DNA from: Casuarina equisetifolia
Taxonomy: Eukaryota; Streptophyta; Magnoliopsida; Fagales; Casuarinaceae
NCBI GenBank assembly: GCA_028551475.1
Contig: CM052358.1
Location: forward strand, 19,308,853 to 19,372,852
Length of the DNA: 64,000 nt
Direction: 5' to 3'
Positions 59,634-64,000 of the stretch are shown piece after piece (positions within the stretch are counted from its first letter, which is position 1; each line of letters opens with the position of its first letter). The notes beneath the pieces were generated by a model that searched no databases, had not been told where the DNA came from, and was given only the letters and a program-made list of their open reading frames with translations. A program made the translations under genes and the position numbers.

Positions 59634-62600
59634 ATGGACCTCGACCTCTCCTCCATCGCTTCATCATCTTCTAAACTTCCACAAACTGCTACTCCTCCAA
59701 TGACCGAAGTTGCCCGAGAATGCGATCATGCACTGCGGTCTCTCGACCGCGAGAAATACGCCGAAGCCTTGAAAATCTTGGAATCCACGCTCTCCCGCCA
59801 CTCCGCCTCCCCGGTGATCGACGCGACTCGAAGCATTGTTTACTATAAAATGGCGTCACGGATCAGCGACTCCACCAGTAAGAAACTAGAGCACCTCGTC
59901 AAGGCCCTGGAGTCCTCGAGGCGAGCCGCGGCGCTGGCACCGACGTCCACTTCTTGCGCGCTCTTCAACGCCCAAGTTCTCTCGAGGCTTAGGAAGCACG
60001 AAGCCGCGCTCCAAGAATGCCAGCGCGGGGTGAGCATCGAGAGGCCGGAGGAGCCAGGGTCCACACGAAGGATCCCTAGGGAGCGGGAGATGACGATTAA
60101 GTGGAGACTCTGGGAACTCAAGGCGCGATTAGATCTCATGATCATCGTTTTTGAACCTGGGAAGCAAAGGGACAAGTGGAAGCTGCTCTTGGAGGATAAA
60201 TCCCTGCTCGAGGCCAAGAACGAGATAGAGACATTGCACCTGATGAAGAAGAGGATTGCAGCGGCGAGGTCGGAGGATTTCATGAAGGAAAAGAAAGTCG
60301 ACAAGAAAGAGCAATGGAAACAAATCTCGCGAGTGAAGCCCTTCTGGACGGGCATGCCTTTTGATAGAAAGAAGGCAATGCGGAGAATACGAATCCAAAA
60401 ACTCCAAGAGCATTTCACAAAGAATAACAGGGCAGAGATGGATTTGGCCGAGAAGTTTCTGCAGGAAGCGTTAGATTTCGCTAAGGAGGCCAAGAGTTGG
60501 AGGTTTTGGAAATGCTTATGCTGCGGTGAGAGATTTCTTACCGATAAATTCATTGATCATTTAATTCATACACATTTAGGTACTTTTTGGGGTCATTTTC
60601 AGTCGATGATTCCATATAAAACAAGTGAACCGTTCATTAAGAGGGTTGAAGACGGCGTTTGGAAGCCCGTGGAATCGTCGTGGGCCGCCAACATCATCAA
60701 AGTGGACTCAAATATCCTTCTGCATGATGAAAGTTGGCTGTTTTGTGACGACAGCAACCGGGAAGGACTCATTAAGGAAATTCGAGCAAAGCTGCTATTT
60801 TTCTTAAGAAGTGGGTGCTTTGGATCCAGCCATTTACTAAAGCTGCGGTGTTTGATAAAAGACTTGCTGCGGAACCATATTCTGGAACAAAAGAAGGTTG
60901 ATCAAATGCTTAGCATCAATCAATTCCGGCCAGTGTGCTTTCTGGAGGTTCCGGAGCTTAAACGTGTTCTAGAATGGTTGGAAGATTTGGCAAGTATTAT
61001 TGCATTGCCTTGTATTGCTGAAACCCTTCCGGACTATCAGGACTTTTACCGTGACGTTCGAGACAGGGTCATTTTCAACACAGAATTCTCCGATATCCTT
61101 CTCGATGAGCGGTTGTTGCTAGCAGAGACTTCTGACCTTAAAGATGAATCAAATGCAGTCGGTGATTCTAGTACTTGCCTTGCAGATTTGGAACCTGATG
61201 ACGATGCTTTTCTCTATTGGTTATGGGAGCGAGATCCTCCAATTCAAGAACGATTACAGACATGGGAAAGTGTGAGAGAAACTGGCAGAAGTCGAGGACT
61301 GGAATTATACAAAATACTTGAAGCCGAATTTCGTCTTGCGAAGAAACTTTTTGAGATGAAACTCCAGTTTTCAAGGTACGAGCAAGCATTCGAAATAGTT
61401 GAAAAGATGTATTTAGAAGTGAGGAAAAGAAGGTTACGGGGCGTTCCACTGAGCTACTTGGAGCGGTGGTCGGACATTAAGGCTGATGGTGAAGCTCCGG
61501 AAGATATTAGAAGTTTCGAGTTGGATGTCCTATGGAGCATTTTGATAGTCACACAGGAAGACACTGGAATAGAGACGGAATTCCAGCGGCAGAGTCGACG
61601 CCTGGATCATCAGGTGGGTAAAACATCTACAAAATTTAACGTTGATTCCCTCTTGTTCGTGATTGACCTCACAATGCAAGTGTTGCAGCTTTTCCTTCTC
61701 GATGCGTTAATTCCTGCAACTGATATTGCCCTGTCGCGTACGTGTGAGGCCCTTAAGAAGTTGTGTGCTTATGATTATCGGTTCATTGTGGTACCCATGT
61801 TGCGGTCGTTCGTGCAGGTTTGTGTTTTTTACTTAAAAGTTCTGAGTTTTTCTATAGCTTCGGTGCTAGATGTTTTCACGAATCTCTGGTTTCTAGAAAC
61901 GCCTGGAGGATCTGGTCAACAAAGATGCTGCAGAGAAGCCTTCTGCGGAAGTTAGAAGCACTTTGTTAGAAGAGCTTGCTCTTGATGCCCCGAAGAACAC
62001 GGACAAAAGTGGTGGAAGTCCAAAACAAGGACAGAAAAAATCGAAGAACAAGAAGAAGAAAAAGCATCGCAGAATGCCCGAAGATGCTAAGGTGTGCGTT
62101 ACTGGTTTTGTTCTATGTAAAGAATCTTGGGCAGAAACTAATGTCTTGTCAATGAATGTTCTTGTATTTTAGGCAACTGCTAGTGTAGAAGAGCAGCATT
62201 CGATTCAAGAGGAGAATGATGGAAAGGATCCGGATTTTGTTATAGGTGTTCCAGCAAGCACTGATCACCTTAGCATAGAGGAGCTTGAAAGAATGCTTGA
62301 AGAAGCATTGGAGAGGCGATTGAGAAAAGAAAGGCTAAAGAGAAGTGGTCTGCTGAGCGGAATAAGAATGCCGGGGGCACCACTGCCGAGCCCTCTGAAC
62401 GTGATGAAGATGATGGTGGCTCAAGTAAGCAGCAGCAGCAGCAGCAGCGTCAATCTGGGTCAGTCCCGTTGCCTTTCACTTACGCGGGTTCCCTTATACC
62501 CGAAGGGAAGGATGTTTTTCAGGCTAAGAGCGTATCCGACGAAGAACAGCACTCAAAAGCAAGGGTATCAGAAACTGAAGACAGAGCAAGAGTATCAGGC

Positions 62601-62682
62601 AAGAAAGGTTGACGAAGATTTGTGGTCGCATTGGCGAGTTGAGAAAGAGGCTAAAGAGAAGTCGTTCGCTGAGAGTAATTAG
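59634..62682 (+). CDS. DUF627/DUF629 protein (USP-related), C-terminally short, disrupted last exon
   Basis: Exons 59634-61817, 61897-62091 and 62173-62682 (GT-AG, phase 0) give 962 residues. Residues about 25-140 match the DUF627 helical-repeat domain (HALRSLDREKYAEALKILE). From about 240 is DUF629, with a C2H2-type finger C294, C297, H309, H314. Exon 2 ends with a Lys-rich KKKKKHRR stretch. Such plant proteins are annotated ubiquitin carboxyl-terminal hydrolase-related and usually end in a peptidase C19 domain at about 1,500-1,700 residues; that domain is missing here. In exon 3 the frame used to SIEELERMLEEALE is abandoned by the family-like text IEKRKAKEKWSAERNKN, which lies in the -1 frame (62313-62612). 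The annotated frame instead continues as low-complexity Ser text to 62682. So the C-terminus is either frameshifted or mis-sequenced. The first two exons look intact. Confidence 0.82.
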
Positions 62683-62690
62683 AATGCCAG
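62305..62690 (+). repeat. Intragenic duplication in the last DUF627/629 exon (period ~316 bp)
   Basis: GCATTGGMGAG...GAGAAAGARGCTAAAGAGAAGT and GCTGAG...AAT.AGAATGCC occur at 62305-62372 and again at 62629-62689. The first copy is coherent in the -1 frame (AERNKNA); the second is coherent in the annotated frame (HWRVEKEAKEKSFAESN) and ends at a TAG where the first copy has AAG. A CAG run at 62430-62447 sits between them. Confidence 0.8.
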
Positions 62691-64000
62691 TGATCAACTT
62701 GGCCTGCAGGAATGGGAGGCAGAGCGACAGTCTTCTGTTTGTTATGCTCGGCTGATTCTTTTGTGAGATCAAACTGGACAAATTGGTGCTGACAAATTGC
62801 AAGTAAAGAAACGAACAAGAGAGCACGTAGAGCTGAATTTAAAAGAAGTAGCAATTGACTGTTACATGAAATCTAGTAATAGATTGCTCATACTAATGAG
62901 CTTTATAAATATCACTAGATTTAGCAGTCCTCCTTTTTCAAGGCATAATGTTTTAAGTTTTAGTAAATAAGTTCATAACGGAGTTGCATATAAAATGGGC
63001 CAAAAAGGTATTATTGTGAAGGATTTTCTAGCTTCTATATAACCACATTGGTCCGTTGTTAGTACATAAAAACAGCAAAACTTCAATGTCATTTTCTCCA
63101 CTTTTAGTGTAACCAAACACATGACTAAGATTTGAGAATTTTGAAGTAAATCAATAGATTTTTAAGAGTATTATCATGAAGAAATATTCAAGAGGAACAA
63201 ATTAATATTATTTTTTTAAATGTATTTCTTGATGTGTTAAATATATTTGCCTTTTTAAAACATAACAATCTTAAGGCTTGTTGAGCTTATAAAAAAAAAA
63301 ATATGACTTAGTTCTGATATATTAAATTTTACATAGGATGTGTAATACATATAATTGAAATTGTTGAATACAAAACATATTTCTACGATGAAAGAGTAAT
63401 GATAGGATGTGTATAGCCTAGGTGAGTTATTAATGTGGAACTCAAGGGGATTTTCTACTTGAGCAGTCGAAATACCACTCCCCAAATAAATCTCCTGAAA
63501 TCTGCCTCAAATCCATCTATACAAGGTGAAAAAACCCACCTAAACTAACGCATAAAACACACGGGTGGTATAAGGCTAATGGCTAATGGCTAATGGCTTT
63601 ACTATTTATAGGGATAGTAGGATTTGTGATTGATCTAGAATTATTTTTTACTAATCGAATATTTCTATGCACATCAGACAACAAACAAGATTTTTCATGA
63701 ATTTTTTTATTCAACGCATGAGGAGGATTTGTCTTTTTTAAATTCACTTTTCCTGTGGTTTTATATTTCTTTTCCAATAAGTAGAAATATAGTGTTTACT
63801 TAAACATACATAACAAAAAAGGTTCGAATGCTGTAAAAGAAAACTCAAAATAGTTAGAGTCCGAGAAGAACAGCTCTAATTGATTTTGAAATATTCCAAA
63901 AAATTTTTGGAAAAATATATAAAATTATAAAGAAACATAAGAAATCATAAGCTCATTAAATTAAAAAAAAAAGACAATAGTTGGACAAAAATGCGCCAAG
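62683..64000. other. 3' flank of the DUF627/629 gene
   Basis: AT-rich, without recognisable genes. Text to about 62870 may be 3' untranslated region. A three-unit GGCTAAT repeat lies at about 63571-63597. Minus-strand frames at 63255-63485 and 63583-63777 have no known domain. Confidence 0.4.

Noticed and set aside
59843..60553. 236-codon minus-strand frame opposite the DUF627/629 gene
   Set aside because: Antisense shadow of a conserved coding exon; composition is that of reversed codons.

Overview
The window is nuclear DNA from a flowering plant. It has spliced genes with GT-AG introns, plant-specific families (a CYP94 cytochrome P450, a PPR-type protein-only RNase P, and a DUF627/DUF629 protein), and a large load of decayed Ty1/copia, Ty3/gypsy-like and LINE retroelements in AT-rich DNA. 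I cannot place the species.

Layout. At 1.4-2.9 kb is an intronless CYP94 gene on the minus strand, with a TATA box and two G-boxes upstream. From 3.6 to 18.4 kb lies a diverged low-copy segmental repeat (blocks at 3.65-6.2, 13.9-16.4 and 16.8-17.4 kb). It is split by a cluster of copia elements (6.7-12.5 kb) and by a LINE fragment between inverted repeats (12.5-13.9 kb). From 20.0 to about 26.7 kb is a minus-strand copia element (here 'V') with two solo LTRs nested in its pol region. From 26.7 to 30.6 kb is a probable gypsy 3' end and LTR. From 30.9 to 44.3 kb is a composite copia element ('W') that holds a deleted minus-strand copia element ('X', itself holding a solo LTR) and a plus-strand copia element ('Y'). 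From 45.3 to 48.5 kb is a decayed minus-strand L1-type LINE beside a three-unit tandem repeat.

From 49.3 kb single-copy gene space returns. A six-exon PRORP gene (49313-54401) has all catalytic Asp and zinc ligands present, followed by a decayed tandem copy of its last-exon end and 3' region. Then come a minus-strand copia integrase relic (56.6-57.4 kb) and a DUF627/DUF629 gene (59634 to about 62.6 kb). The latter has a reading-frame conflict and an internal duplication in its last exon, and no ubiquitin-peptidase domain follows.

The three genes look functionally unrelated: jasmonate/fatty-acid omega-oxidation, tRNA 5' processing, and a USP-related protein. The richest part of the window is its transposon stratigraphy, because several insertions can be read to the base from 5-bp target-site duplications (TSDs). 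I found no convincing new defence or biosynthetic system. All calls come from reading the sequence without database searches; element names U-Z and R1-R4 are local labels.
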